Shown here: positions 26,749 to 36,283 of the stretch, one piece after another
Layout of the letters: each line of letters opens with the position of its first letter
Numbering within the stretch: the first letter of the stretch is position 1
Origin: UBA6168 sp041392505
GTDB taxonomy: Bacteria > Bacteroidota > Bacteroidia > Chitinophagales > Saprospiraceae
Assembly: GCA_041392505.1 (NCBI GenBank)
Contig: JAWKLX010000028.1
Coordinates: 51,550-115,549 of the forward strand
Length of the DNA: 64,000 nt
Reading direction: 5' to 3'
Notes under the pieces: model-generated
The model's input: the letters and a program-made list of their open reading frames with translations, nothing else
Database searches by the model: none
Told to the model about the DNA's origin: nothing
Translations under genes and position numbers: made by a program

Positions 26749-28074
26749 TCATACTCCTCTTTTCACATCGAACGCCTCCAGATAGTCCCCTACCCTGCGG
26801 ACAAAGGAGCCACCCAAAAATCCATCCACTACCCGGTGGTCGTAGCTCAAAGACAAGAACATCATCTGCCGGACAGCGATCAGGTCACCATATTCCGTTT
26901 CCACCACCGCTGGTTTTTTGCGGATTGCCCCTGTTGCAAGGATCGCAACTTGGGGCTGGTTGATGATGGGTGTGCCCATCACATTGCCGAAGGTGCCGAC
27001 ATTGGTGAGGGTAAAAGTGCCGCCCTGAATTTCTTCTGGCTTCAGCTTATTATTTCTGGCCCGGTCAGCAAGGCCATTGACAGATTTAGTCAGGCCAACT
27101 AAGTTCAATTGGTCAGCATTTTTGATAACGGGGACAATGAGGTTGCCAGAAGGCAATGCCGTTGCCATGCCGATATTGATGTCTTTTTTGACCAATATTT
27201 TATTGTCTTCGACCGATACATTGATCATCGGAAAATCGCCGATAGCTTTTACAACAGCTTCGACAAAAATGGGGGTGAAGGTTATTTTCTCGCCGTATTT
27301 TTGCTGGAAGGCGCTTTTGTTTTTTTCGCGCCAGTTCACGATGTTGGTCACGTCCACTTCTACGAACGAGGTCACGTGTGCAGAAGTCCGTTTCGACATG
27401 ACCATGTGATCAGCAATCAGTTTGCGCATCCGGTCCATTTCAACAATTTCCACAGCGCCATTCACACTACTATTTCTTGGCTGAGGACTGCTAACTGCCA
27501 CCTGAGGACTGCCAACTGAGGACTGAGGACTGCCAACCGCCCTGTTCTCAACGTAAGCAAGAATATCCTTCTTGGTCACCCGACCATCACGACCGGAGCC
27601 AGGCAATTGTTCCAATTCTGCCAATCCGATATTTTCAGTTTTGGCGATGTTTTTCACCAATGGGGAATAAAAACGGTCTGAACTGATTTTTGCCGTGGCG
27701 GCAACAGCCTCTTGCGCAGTGGTGGTGGCAACATGTTCAACAGCTTTTGAAGCACCGTTCGATTGGCCGTTTGTTGCAGCCTCTGATGCCTTAGCCTGCG
27801 GCGCAGGAGTATGCTCATTTGCGGGCAATTCACCTTCTGTTGAAATGATGGCGATAGCCTTACCCACCTCCACAACATCATTTTCTTGGTAAAGTATTTT
27901 TGCTAAAACGCCCGCTACCGGGGAAGGGACTTCGGAATCAACTTTGTCCGTGGCAATTTCTAAAACCGTTTCATCAACTTCGATGGAATCCCCCACATTT
28001 TTGAGCCACTTGAGGACGGTCGCCTCCATGATGCTCTCCCCCATCTTGGGCATTATCAATTCTATTTGAGCCAT
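26749..28074 (-). CDS. 2-oxoacid dehydrogenase E2 (dihydrolipoamide acyltransferase)
   Basis: A 441-residue cytosolic enzyme. The lipoyl domain (1-78) has Lys44 in ATDKVDSEVP for lipoylation. An Ala/Pro-rich linker follows, then the E3-binding domain (about 138-177, GSGRDGRVTKKDIL) and the catalytic acyltransferase domain (about 215-441) with the SYDHRVVDG active site. It transfers acyl groups from E1-bound TPP to CoA in the pyruvate or branched-chain 2-oxoacid dehydrogenase complex. The second linker (about 178-205) is built of GSPQ repeats encoded by intergenic-type words (see the repeat at 27481-27541). The probable E1 partner is the fused gene at 39153, 12 kb away. Substrate cannot be fixed from sequence. 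Confidence 0.92.
   Translation of the reverse strand: MAQIELIMPKMGESIMEATVLKWLKNVGDSIEVDETVLEIATDKVDSEVPSPVAGVLAKILYQENDVVEVGKAIAIISTEGELPANEHTPAPQAKASEAATNGQSNGASKAVEHVATTTAQEAVAATAKISSDRFYSPLVKNIAKTENIGLAELEQLPGSGRDGRVTKKDILAYVENRAVGSPQSSVGSPQVAVSSPQPRNSSVNGAVEIVEMDRMRKLIADHMVMSKRTSAHVTSFVEVDVTNIVNWREKNKSAFQQKYGEKITFTPIFVEAVVKAIGDFPMINVSVEDNKILVKKDINIGMATALPSGNLIVPVIKNADQLNLVGLTKSVNGLADRARNNKLKPEEIQGGTFTLTNVGTFGNVMGTPIINQPQVAILATGAIRKKPAVVETEYGDLIAVRQMMFLSLSYDHRVVDGFLGGSFVRRVGDYLEAFDVKRGV
27481..27541. repeat. In-frame repeat words inside E2 linker
   Basis: Units of CTGAGGACTGCCAACTG-type sequence occur four times in about 60 bp. The minus strand reads them in frame as GSPQSS, GSPQVA and SSPQPR between the E3-binding and catalytic domains. 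The words match the intergenic hairpins at 41620 and 49858. Confidence 0.7.
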
Positions 28075-28291
28075 ATTTTGGTTATTTTATGTTGGCTGTC
28101 CGTTTGGGCCGCCACTCATTCATTAAATTTTGGTTAGGTAAAATCAGGGTGCAAAATTAACGAAAAAGGGACGTCTCTTTTACTGGCCTCCGTTTCTTTG
28201 CCAAATTTTATTTTATGGAAATACCGACGAAATGATACCAACCAATTTATTTTTACCCCGATTCGTTCTTCCATCAATAATATTCTCTTCC

Positions 28292-28837
28292 ATGAAAATA
28301 CTTGCCACTTTTCTGCTATCCTTCACCTTCAGTTTTGCTTTTTGTCAAAATTCAAACCTGTCGTTCCCCGGCAGTTGGGAGGGGGATTGGATCGGTACAC
28401 TCGAAGTTTTCAAAGACACTGGGAAAGTGCAAGAGCTACCCATGGAATTGCACATCCAGCCTATCGATACCGCCACATCTTCTTCCTGGACCTGGACCAT
28501 CATTTATGGGAATGATAAAGAATTGGGCAAACGTCCTTACGAACTCATCACTGTAGATGCCGCAAAAGGCTTGTATTTAATTGATGAAAAAAACACCATC
28601 AAAATGGAGGGCTACTATCTCGGCGGACAATTTTACCAGTGGTTCGAGGTACAGGGGAGTCGGCTGCTGACCAAAACCGAAAAGGTTGATGACACGTTGG
28701 TTTGGGAGATCGTGGTGAGCAGTAACAAACCTGTCAGCACAACGGGGGACAACCTATTTGAACGAGAAGAAATCCCTCCGGTCATGGCTTTTGCTGTCAC
28801 GAATCTACAGCGAGCCGTTTTACGGAAACGGTCTTAG
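28292..28837 (+). CDS. Secreted protein of unknown function
   Basis: The 181-residue product begins best at ATG 28292 (MKILATFLLSFTFSFAFCQ, a signal peptide); the upstream extension to 28232 is not needed. The mature part opens with PGSWEGDWIGTLEVF, then amphipathic beta strands (MELHIQPID, WTWTIIYG, YELITVD, YLIDEKNTIKMEGYYLGG). This resembles a small lipocalin-like or avidin-like beta-barrel in pattern only; I recognise no named family. The C-terminal 40 residues are less regular. It is monocistronic, with a strong terminator shared with the convergent M23 gene. Confidence 0.7.
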   Translation: MKILATFLLSFTFSFAFCQNSNLSFPGSWEGDWIGTLEVFKDTGKVQELPMELHIQPIDTATSSSWTWTIIYGNDKELGKRPYELITVDAAKGLYLIDEKNTIKMEGYYLGGQFYQWFEVQGSRLLTKTEKVDDTLVWEIVVSSNKPVSTTGDNLFEREEIPPVMAFAVTNLQRAVLRKRS

Positions 28838-28856
28838 TAAATTTCCGATGCAAAAA

Positions 28857-28896
28857 ACAACGTTGGCGAAGGTTCTGAAACCCTTGCCAACGTTGT
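28857..28896. terminator. Terminator of the M23 peptidase gene
   Basis: A 16-bp stem with two mismatches (28857-28872 with 28881-28896, core ACAACGTTGGC) is followed on the minus strand by T6. It also lies downstream of the convergent plus-strand gene. Confidence 0.8.
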
Positions 28897-28947
28897 CGTA
28901 TCTATTTCTTGATTATTTATAGGAAAGGAATGAAAGTTTCTCAGCCA

Positions 28948-29841
28948 TTACCTAAAATTCACAAAATCTTCCGGGTTTAATGCTTTCCCACTATGCCACA
29001 GTTCAAAATGAAGGTGTGGCCCATCTGTCAACTCACCCGTGTTCCCGATAATGGCAATCGCCTCTCCAGCTCGCACATAGTCACCTGTTTTTTTAAGGAG
29101 GACTGAATTGTGTTTATAAAAAGTAACAATGTTGTTGGTATGCTGTATGGCAATGGTATTCCCCGTTTCCAAAGTCCAATCAGATGCAATCACCCAACCA
29201 TCCATTGCTGCCTTGATGGGGGTGTTCTTCGGCGCAACGATATCGACCCCAATATGGTCCGACTCAACATCATATTTTAGACTGATCGAACCTGCCACAG
29301 GCGGTGTAAAATACATTTGCTCCAATGGGACGTCGCGGGGCGAAACATTGACGGGGGCACCTCCCTGGCCTCCGGTTGCGCTTCGGATGTCTTCCATTTC
29401 GACCTCTTGCCGCAACTGGTCATCGGCTTCTACCCGATCAACAGGTTCTTGAGATACATTTTCATTTTTAGAAGCTTCCGGCGGCGAGTCAGGGGCATAT
29501 TCCACATCCCCAACCAACATGCGACGGATACCCTCATTGTACCGCTCTTGCGCACGAGTCAATTGTTCCAAAGAGTCAAGGTCTTTATAAATCTGGATCA
29601 GTTCTGTCCCATCCGTACCATTATAACCGGGCACCAATGTTTTCAGGGGTGTATAGGCGATCACTGCCGCAACGGCCACGGCCACCAGAACGATCAAACT
29701 GCACAAGGCAATATAAACATTCAACAACGTCAGTTTGTAGGAAGCCACCTCTTCGAGGGACTCTTCGTTCCTTACTACGAGGCGGTACGGGTCTTTCCAT
29801 TTCTCCCAGCGGCTCTGTCCTTGTTTGCTTTCGTCAGGCAT
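28948..29841 (-). CDS. Membrane-anchored M23 peptidase
   Basis: A 297-residue protein with a cytoplasmic N-terminus of about 38 residues (KWKDPYRLVVRNEESLEEV), one transmembrane helix (about 40-66), a periplasmic charged linker and a C-terminal M23/LytM domain (about 180-297). The zinc and catalytic motifs HIGVD and GPHLHFELW are complete. The N-terminal pattern is that of M23 proteins conserved throughout Bacteroidota. The role is probably peptidoglycan endopeptidase or activation of one. The gene is divergent from sprE; the shared 193-bp gap contains a palindrome TGTGAAATTTTCACA (29899-29913). Confidence 0.88.
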   Translation of the reverse strand: MPDESKQGQSRWEKWKDPYRLVVRNEESLEEVASYKLTLLNVYIALCSLIVLVAVAVAAVIAYTPLKTLVPGYNGTDGTELIQIYKDLDSLEQLTRAQERYNEGIRRMLVGDVEYAPDSPPEASKNENVSQEPVDRVEADDQLRQEVEMEDIRSATGGQGGAPVNVSPRDVPLEQMYFTPPVAGSISLKYDVESDHIGVDIVAPKNTPIKAAMDGWVIASDWTLETGNTIAIQHTNNIVTFYKHNSVLLKKTGDYVRAGEAIAIIGNTGELTDGPHLHFELWHSGKALNPEDFVNFR

Positions 29842-29898
29842 TATGTGTTATCTATTGGTTTGAATAAAATAAATTTGCGCACTAATTAGTTGGTGTGG

Positions 29899-29913
29899 TG
29901 TGAAATTTTCACA
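29899..29913. promoter_or_regulatory. Perfect palindrome in divergent promoter region
   Basis: TGTGAAATTTTCACA is symmetric around its central base and lies 58 bp upstream of the M23 start. Its TGTGA/TCACA ends recall CRP sites, but the spacer is 5 rather than 6 bp. It could be an operator for the M23 gene, for sprE, or for both. Confidence 0.3.
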
Positions 29914-30034
29914 GCAACTACCTGTGAAAAGTAACGTAAAATTCGCAATTCAATTGGATAATGAATAATGATAAGTAGCGAATGAGCAATATTCTGCGTT
30001 TTCATTCGTCATTCTGCATTAAAAAATACTTGTT

Positions 30035-33000
30035 TTGAAAAAATTTACTTCTTCGTTTTGCTACGTAATGTCCTTCCTCATCCTGGCTGGATGTGTTTCC
30101 CAAAAGAAAAAAGCAGACGTTGGGCCAATCGGCAAGGGCTACCACAACATGACCGCCCGCTACAACGGTTATTACAACGCCTCCAACCTGCTGCTAGAAA
30201 GCCAGATCCAGTTAGAAAAACAATACAAGGACAACTACAATAAAATACTCCCCATTTACAAATACATGGCTGCCGACAACCCCAAAGCGGTTGCGGAACC
30301 ATTGGACGAAGCCATTGTAAAGGCTACTACTTTGGTAAACATCCACGAACCCGCCCGTTGGGTGGACGATGCCTATTTGTTGGCAGGCCAGGCCCAATTC
30401 CTTAAACAAGAATATGAAACGGCTGAGGAAACCTTCGAATACCTAATCGCTGAATTCAGTCCCCAAAAAATGGCTGAGAAAGCTGCCGTTTCAAAGGCCA
30501 AAGCTAAACGCAGCAAGGCCGTCAAGCAATCCATCAAAAAAGGGGAAAAACCCACCGTGGATGAAACCGGTGAAAAAATACAATTGACCAAAAAGGAACG
30601 GGCCAAACTCGCTAAAGCTAAAAAGAAGGAAGACGCCAAAAAGCGGAAAGCAAGGGAGCGGGAGCGCAAACTCAAAAAGAAGGAAATCCAGCGAAAAAGG
30701 AAGGGCAAAGCAACCAAAGACCGCAAGCCCGACCCCAAAAAAGACGAAAAAGGAAAAAAGGATGAAAAAACAAAGAGCACAGATCCTGAAGAGGAAATTG
30801 ACGACCTGCCCCGCCTCCCCAATGGCTACCCCATGCCAGGCTCAGTCAGGTTGAGCAACCTCGAAACAACCATCGAAGATGGTGAACCAGAAAACTACAC
30901 TTTCAAGCACCGGCCTGCCTACCAAGAAGGTGTCTTGTGGTTGGCAAGGACTTACATTGAAAGAGAAAATTTCATCCATGCTGACCGCCTGCTTTCCAGA
31001 CTGGAAGGAAATACTGCTACTCCAAATGATATCCGCAGGGAGACTGACATCGCTAGGGCGCATTTTTATTTGAAACAAAAAAAATACGAACAAGCTGCCC
31101 AGCCCCTGCAAAATGCCATTGAATCCACCAAGGACAATTTCATCAGGGCCAGGCTCAGTTTCATCCTTGGACAACTGTATCAAAAAGCGAAGCAAGGCCC
31201 TGCCGCCTACGCCGCTTTTGAGGAGGTGATAAAACTCAAGCCAGATTTCGAAATGGATTTCAACGCCCGCCTCAACCTTGCATTGGCGGGTGTCAACTCT
31301 GATGAGCAGTCCCGCAAAAAACTGGAAAGGATGCTGAAAGAGGAGAAAAACCTCGAATACAATGACCAAATCTATTTTGCCTTAGCTGGCCTTGACCTCC
31401 AAAACGGCGACAAAAAAAGTGCTATTGAAAACCTCGAAAAGTGCATCGAAAAAGGCAGTCGCAACACCTCCCTAAAAGCAGAAGCCTTTTTGCTCTTGGC
31501 CGATCTTTATTTTGAAGACGAGGCCTATGTCGATGCCAAGCAAAATTATGACAATACTTTAGGCGTGCTCAATAAAAAAGATGAGCGCTACGAAAGAGTG
31601 GAGCGTTTGGCCAAAAGCCTTTCCGGTATTGCTGAAAATATCCAAATTATTGAACTGCAAGATTCCCTACTGCGCATCAGCCAAATGACGGAAGACGAGC
31701 GACGGGAACTCGCCACCAAAATGAAAAAAGAACAGGAAGAAAAACGCTTGGAGGAAATTAGGAAAAAAGCTGAGGCCGATGCAGAAGCAGCAGCCCTTGC
31801 CGGGAGAAATACCGGAGGCCCAGCCCGGTCGGCCTTAGGCTCTAACAACCAGTCCAACTTTTGGGCTTACGACGACCGGGAAATCAAAAAAGGCATCCGG
31901 GAATTTCAGCGGAAATGGGGGACTCGAACGTTGGCAGACAACTGGCGACGTTCCAGCCAAGCGGCTTTCGGCAATGCCGTAGAAATTACTGAAGCAAAGG
32001 AAAAGGGAGTGTTGACCGACGAAGAAATCAACGAAATGTTCAAGGATGTGCCTGAAACGCCAGACGACATCACTGTGGCCAATCGACAGATCGAGGCAGC
32101 CATGTTTACCCTCGGCACACATTACCGGGACCGACTAAAAAAGCAGGATAAATGTGTGGAAACCATGCTCGAACTGCTCAACCGCTATCCCGAAACACAG
32201 TACAAACTTGACGCTTTCTATTACCTGTACCTCGCCTATCAGGACATGGGCGACATCACCAATGCACAGATTTATTTTGACAAAATAGTAAACGGCTACC
32301 CGAATACCAACTATGCCCGCATGCTCAAAGACCCCAACTTTGCCATGCAGGTCAACTCAAAGGATGCCCAAGTCACAGCCTACTACAATGAAACGTATGA
32401 TTATTTTGAAAAACGGCAATTCCAAACCGCCGCAGAGCGCATTTCCAAGGTTGGTGAAAAATTTGGTGGCACCAACCCTTTGATGCCCCGTTTCTCTCTG
32501 CTCGATGCGATGTGCACCGGCAATTTGGAAGGCAAGGAAAAATACGTGGAAGCGCTCAAGGGGGTCATTGCCAAACACCCTGAAGAACCCGAAGCCAAGA
32601 CCGCCCGGGAGATGCTCCGTAACTTGGGTGAACGGGTCAACACTGGCCCCGGCCAAAACCGCGACCTTCCCACTGGTTCTGGCCAAGTGGGCAACTACAA
32701 AGTGGAAGACGATCAACTGCACTATGTCATCGTCGTCTTCAATAACGATGTATCGCTCAACGATGCCAAGGTGGGTGTCAGTGATTACAACAGCAAATAC
32801 CACAGTCAAGACAAGCTGCGAATGAACAACATCTACCTCGGCACTGGCGAAGACCGCCACCCCATCGTTGCCATCCGCCGCTTCAAGGACAAAGCCGATG
32901 CCATGGACTATTACAATGGCGTCCAGAAAAACAGCAAGGATTTCCTTGATAAAAAAACGTTTGAATATGAGCTGTTAGCGGTCGGCCAAGGCAATTACCG

Positions 33001-33067
33001 GGAGCTGCTGAAATCCAAAAACTTGGCGGATTACCGGACGTTTTTTGAGTTGAATTATTTGAAGTGA
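30035..33067 (+). CDS. sprE: T9SS lipoprotein SprE/PorW
   Basis: A 1010-residue lipoprotein with lipobox LILAGC (lipidated Cys20). The start of the mature part, IGKGYHNMTARYNGYYNA, is typical of SprE/PorW. TPR-like helical repeats cover much of residues 90-140 and 290-500, and a second set lies after about 700. A very basic Lys/Glu segment (about 165-255) and a coiled-coil rich in Glu/Arg (about 545-590) interrupt them. The C-terminal region (about 880-1010) has a small alpha/beta domain (HYVIVVFNNDVSLND...). SprE/PorW is required for T9SS secretion and gliding, and links PorP/SprF-type and ring components at the outer membrane. The gene is monocistronic and ends at a strong terminator. Confidence 0.88.
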   Translation: MKKFTSSFCYVMSFLILAGCVSQKKKADVGPIGKGYHNMTARYNGYYNASNLLLESQIQLEKQYKDNYNKILPIYKYMAADNPKAVAEPLDEAIVKATTLVNIHEPARWVDDAYLLAGQAQFLKQEYETAEETFEYLIAEFSPQKMAEKAAVSKAKAKRSKAVKQSIKKGEKPTVDETGEKIQLTKKERAKLAKAKKKEDAKKRKARERERKLKKKEIQRKRKGKATKDRKPDPKKDEKGKKDEKTKSTDPEEEIDDLPRLPNGYPMPGSVRLSNLETTIEDGEPENYTFKHRPAYQEGVLWLARTYIERENFIHADRLLSRLEGNTATPNDIRRETDIARAHFYLKQKKYEQAAQPLQNAIESTKDNFIRARLSFILGQLYQKAKQGPAAYAAFEEVIKLKPDFEMDFNARLNLALAGVNSDEQSRKKLERMLKEEKNLEYNDQIYFALAGLDLQNGDKKSAIENLEKCIEKGSRNTSLKAEAFLLLADLYFEDEAYVDAKQNYDNTLGVLNKKDERYERVERLAKSLSGIAENIQIIELQDSLLRISQMTEDERRELATKMKKEQEEKRLEEIRKKAEADAEAAALAGRNTGGPARSALGSNNQSNFWAYDDREIKKGIREFQRKWGTRTLADNWRRSSQAAFGNAVEITEAKEKGVLTDEEINEMFKDVPETPDDITVANRQIEAAMFTLGTHYRDRLKKQDKCVETMLELLNRYPETQYKLDAFYYLYLAYQDMGDITNAQIYFDKIVNGYPNTNYARMLKDPNFAMQVNSKDAQVTAYYNETYDYFEKRQFQTAAERISKVGEKFGGTNPLMPRFSLLDAMCTGNLEGKEKYVEALKGVIAKHPEEPEAKTAREMLRNLGERVNTGPGQNRDLPTGSGQVGNYKVEDDQLHYVIVVFNNDVSLNDAKVGVSDYNSKYHSQDKLRMNNIYLGTGEDRHPIVAIRRFKDKADAMDYYNGVQKNSKDFLDKKTFEYELLAVGQGNYRELLKSKNLADYRTFFELNYLK

Positions 33068-33152
33068 GCGGTAAGTAATTAGCCAGAAGATTTACCTAAG
33101 ACTTCCTCTTTACTAACCTCTATTGAATGCTGGGATTTTTCTCAGACCTTAA

Positions 33153-33187
33153 AAGGGGCATTCCAGTTTAATACCGGAATGCCCCTT
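33153..33187 (+). terminator. Terminator after sprE
   Basis: A perfect 12-bp stem AAGGGGCATTCC/GGAATGCCCCTT (33153-33164 with 33176-33187) with an 11-nt loop lies 86 bp past the sprE stop. Confidence 0.7.
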
Positions 33188-33349
33188 CTTCGATTATCTT
33201 CCGTCATAATGACGTCCATGAGTCACATAACCTTATTCATAAAGGTTAAAACAGCACTTGCCGGTTGATTTTCTCGTTCTTCCTATCTTACCTTGCTACC
33301 GCCTTTAAAGGCTAATAATACCTACCTTATTATCTACTGTAATATTTAG

Positions 33350-34593
33350 GATGACCACGTTACTCAGACATCAATGATTAGAAACAACCACGATCCCGAA
33401 ATGACTGATTTTGACAATGAAGGGATCAATAACTTAGAATGCCAATCAAGGGTTGAAATTGTAAGCCAGCAATTCTGGGGTTCCCACGAGAGCCGACGTT
33501 ATGAACGTCGGATTTAATGCTGCAAAATGTAGTTTTTGCCTGAATCCCGACGTTCATAACGTCGGCTCTCGTGGGATTAGGCATGAAATAATGCCAATTG
33601 ACCTCAACCCTTGATTCGCATTTAGAATATTTCTATTATCAATTTGGAGCTAATGAAAAACCTATAACCACTAATGGGATCGTGAATATTTCTTTTGGGG
33701 ATCCTAATACCTGTCCGTCTGAATTTTTTCAGAGGCTACCCTTGGATACTCAAGTAGTCAATGATTTAAAGTAGGAGTACTACGATACTAAAAATGACTA
33801 CACCCGCTTGGGGGCAAAATACCAAACCCACCCAACGGACGCCATTGCTGATACTATGAATTTATACAGATTGGAAATGGACGAGGCCGCCTATTTAATG
33901 ACCTTGCATATTAAAAATGATACCTTGTCACCTTATGTACCCGATTCGCTTTATACATGGATCAGTAACTTTGATAGCTATGAAGGGGATTTGTGGCTGG
34001 CAAGGGAGTACCTCGCAGCTGGCAGCCCAACTTTGGCAGCCCAGGTATTCAATGGCATCCCCTCCAAGTACACCTTGACCACAGCCCAACAGTCCGACTT
34101 GAACAATTATGCTGCTATTGCCAACCTGATTGGTACAACATCGGTGTATGAACTTGATGCAACAGCATTAACGGCTTTGCGTTCGTACGATAATGTAGGT
34201 GGCCATGCAGAAGGGTGGGCTCAAAACATTTTGACTTGGTACGGGGCACATTACCCGGTTGAATACGTTACTTCTTCACAAGGAGAGCAACAGCTCATAG
34301 GGAATGGACAAATCAGGTTCCAACAAGATGCAGTGTCCAGCTTTAAGGTTGCCGTTTTTCCGAACCCCGCTAATCAAGTAGTCAATTTTGCTGTTGAAGG
34401 CGACTTGTCCGAAAAAGGTGAAGTCCTTGTTGTAAAGGATATGCACAATAGGATCTTAACCAAATTTATGGTAACATCTTCCGAGTCAAATATATCTTGG
34501 GATTCTTCAATTTACCCCTCTGGACTTTATTTTTTCCAGTTGTACTCAAATGGAAAATCTATTGAAGCAGGAAAAATAATCCTTAATAAATAA
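33350..34593 (+). pseudogene. Broken T9SS type A cargo gene, interrupted by palindromic insertion
   Basis: A continuous protein can be read if the insertion at 33441-33621 and one duplicated target copy are removed: FDNEGINNLE joins EYFYYQFGANEKP in one frame. A second lesion is an in-frame TAG at 33772-33774, after which the same frame continues to 34593. No start or signal peptide is visible; the frame is closed by TAG at 33347. The C-terminus (about the last 80 residues) is a type A T9SS sorting domain: VAVFPNPANQVVNF, ILTKFM, GLYFFQLYSNGKS and GKIILNK. The middle has TPR-like helices (DLWLAREYLAAGSPTLAAQ). The intact gene was a secreted protein of unknown role. Confidence 0.8.
33441..33621. 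mobile_element. MITE-like palindromic element, about 181 bp, with target duplication
   Basis: TTAGAAT is repeated at both borders (33434-33440 and 33622-33628). The termini are inverted repeats (GCCAATCAAGGGTTGA against TCAACCCTTGATTCGC). The interior has a perfect 29-bp inverted repeat (33483-33511 with 33547-33575), itself containing CCGACGTT-ATG-AACGTCGG. There is no transposase ORF. Excising the element and one target copy restores the reading frame of the host gene exactly. The target size is 5 to 7 bp, because the terminal AT is ambiguous. Confidence 0.8.
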
Positions 34594-34672
34594 TCTGATC
34601 CTTACCTTATTATCCGGCAGGTTGTCATTTTTCCAAAAATTTTGGCAACCTGTTGGATATAAATTTCTTCCC

Positions 34673-36217
34673 ATGCGCCTACTTTTATTATTCAGCCTAT
34701 TTTTTACCGTGCTGCACTTCCTTCTGGGTCAGTCAGAGTTCATCAAGGCCTATGACTTAGGAAAACCAGGACTTGTGTTCTCCGATATGCTGCTTTTTGA
34801 GGATACCCTAGTCGTCTGTGGACTTGCGTTCCCCGAAGTCCCGCCATACCAGCAGGGCCTTTTGTTTGCTAAAATTGATACTTTGGGAAATGTGTTGTCC
34901 TATTCTTTGCACATTGACCCACTTGGCAACGATTATGTATTTGCAGAAATACCCAACAAAATGATAAAGGTGGAGGACGGGACCGGCTACTTGTTGTTGG
35001 CGGCTAAATTTCAGACAAATGAGGCCTTGGTAGTTAAATTGGACAATGAAGGGGCGGTTGAATGGATAAAGGAATACCCCGATAGCCTTACAGTCCAAGA
35101 TAGGAACAAGGCAATCGTTGAAGTTCCAGATGGTTTTTTGGTAGGTGGGGAAAAGTACTTGTACGATTACCAAGGTGATTTGTATTTAATGAAAATTGAT
35201 AAGAGTGGTAATAAAATTTGGGAAAAGTCCTACGCCATTGCAAACAACCGAAGGGATGCATTTGAAAATATTTTCAAGACTGGGGAGAATGAATATATAA
35301 TCAGCAGTTCCACCGGGGCCATCCAAAATGTCCCCTGGCAGCAGTGGCAGAACACCGTCAAGATATTCGCCATCGACAGCCTCGGCAACGAAAAATGGTC
35401 GTGGGAGAGCAGCCCTTCCCTTGAAGAACTGTGGATCAAGGGCCTGCAAAAAACGGACGATGGAGGTTGGGCCTATGCCACCGCAAGGGGAGAGTTCGAG
35501 TTTGACGGGTACATGAAGCGGCAGGCCAAGTTCATCATCCGGGACAGCAATTTCAATGTCGTGGAAGAGCGGCTTTTGGACGACCTCGACCTTGGATTTT
35601 ACAATTACCTGCTTGATGTAATCCCCTCGCAAGCCGGAGGCTGGGTAGGCGTCGGGGCAAATTTTGAGTGGGTGACCGACCCGGTTTGGGCAGAGTCCCA
35701 TGTCTATGCCTGGATAGTCAGAATCGATGAAGCAGGTGACACTCTGTGGACGAGGAACGACCTCACTTTTCCCGATACACCCACCTATGCCAGCTTGCAG
35801 TTCCTACATTCTGCCGTCGAACTGCCCAGCGGGAGTATCATAGCCGCAGGGTATTATCAGCCAGATGGCCCCGGCCCCAATCTCGGCGTCCTGATAAAAG
35901 TGGACAAAGAAGGCTGTTTGGTGAACTGTACCCCTTTGACTACAACAGAATGGTTTGAAAGGCCCAAAATAGAAATAGCTGTTTTTCCGAACCCTGCCGA
36001 TAGTGAAGTCAATTTCTCATTGACTGGTAACATACCCCAAGGGGAAAATGAACTCTTGGTCCGGGATATATATGGCCGACTGGTTGCCAAGTTAGCTATC
36101 GGTGATTATGGTAGTATGACTTGGGATTCATCGAACACTCCATCTGGCATCTATTTTTATCAGTTCTTGATCAATGGAAAACCCCAAGACGGGGGCAAGT
36201 TAATCCTTGACAGGTAA
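34673..36217 (+). CDS. T9SS type A secreted protein
   Basis: The 514-residue product starts best at ATG 34673 (MRLLLLFSLFFTVLHFLLG, a signal peptide). Residues 20-430 consist of repeated beta strands of propeller type (LVVCGLAFPE, GYLLLAAKFQT, GFLVGGEKYLYD, YIISSSTGA), with lines such as DSLGNEKWSW and RIDEAGDTLW. The last about 80 residues are a type A T9SS sorting domain (IAVFPNPADSEVNF, GIYFYQFLINGK, GGKLILDR). The role is unknown; it is probably extracellular or surface-attached. It is paralogous to the next gene, with several blocks almost identical at DNA level. A strong terminator follows. Confidence 0.85.
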   Translation: MRLLLLFSLFFTVLHFLLGQSEFIKAYDLGKPGLVFSDMLLFEDTLVVCGLAFPEVPPYQQGLLFAKIDTLGNVLSYSLHIDPLGNDYVFAEIPNKMIKVEDGTGYLLLAAKFQTNEALVVKLDNEGAVEWIKEYPDSLTVQDRNKAIVEVPDGFLVGGEKYLYDYQGDLYLMKIDKSGNKIWEKSYAIANNRRDAFENIFKTGENEYIISSSTGAIQNVPWQQWQNTVKIFAIDSLGNEKWSWESSPSLEELWIKGLQKTDDGGWAYATARGEFEFDGYMKRQAKFIIRDSNFNVVEERLLDDLDLGFYNYLLDVIPSQAGGWVGVGANFEWVTDPVWAESHVYAWIVRIDEAGDTLWTRNDLTFPDTPTYASLQFLHSAVELPSGSIIAAGYYQPDGPGPNLGVLIKVDKEGCLVNCTPLTTTEWFERPKIEIAVFPNPADSEVNFSLTGNIPQGENELLVRDIYGRLVAKLAIGDYGSMTWDSSNTPSGIYFYQFLINGKPQDGGKLILDR

Positions 36218-36230
36218 AACGTACCCTAGA

Positions 36231-36272
36231 GCCGTCATTTTGGACACCTTACCCAAAATGACGGCCTTTTTT
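36231..36272 (+). terminator. Rho-independent terminator
   Basis: A perfect 13-bp stem (36231-36243 with 36253-36265) with a 9-nt loop is followed by CTTTTTT. It ends the preceding T9SS cargo gene. Confidence 0.92.
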
Positions 36273-36283
36273 CATTCAATGAC

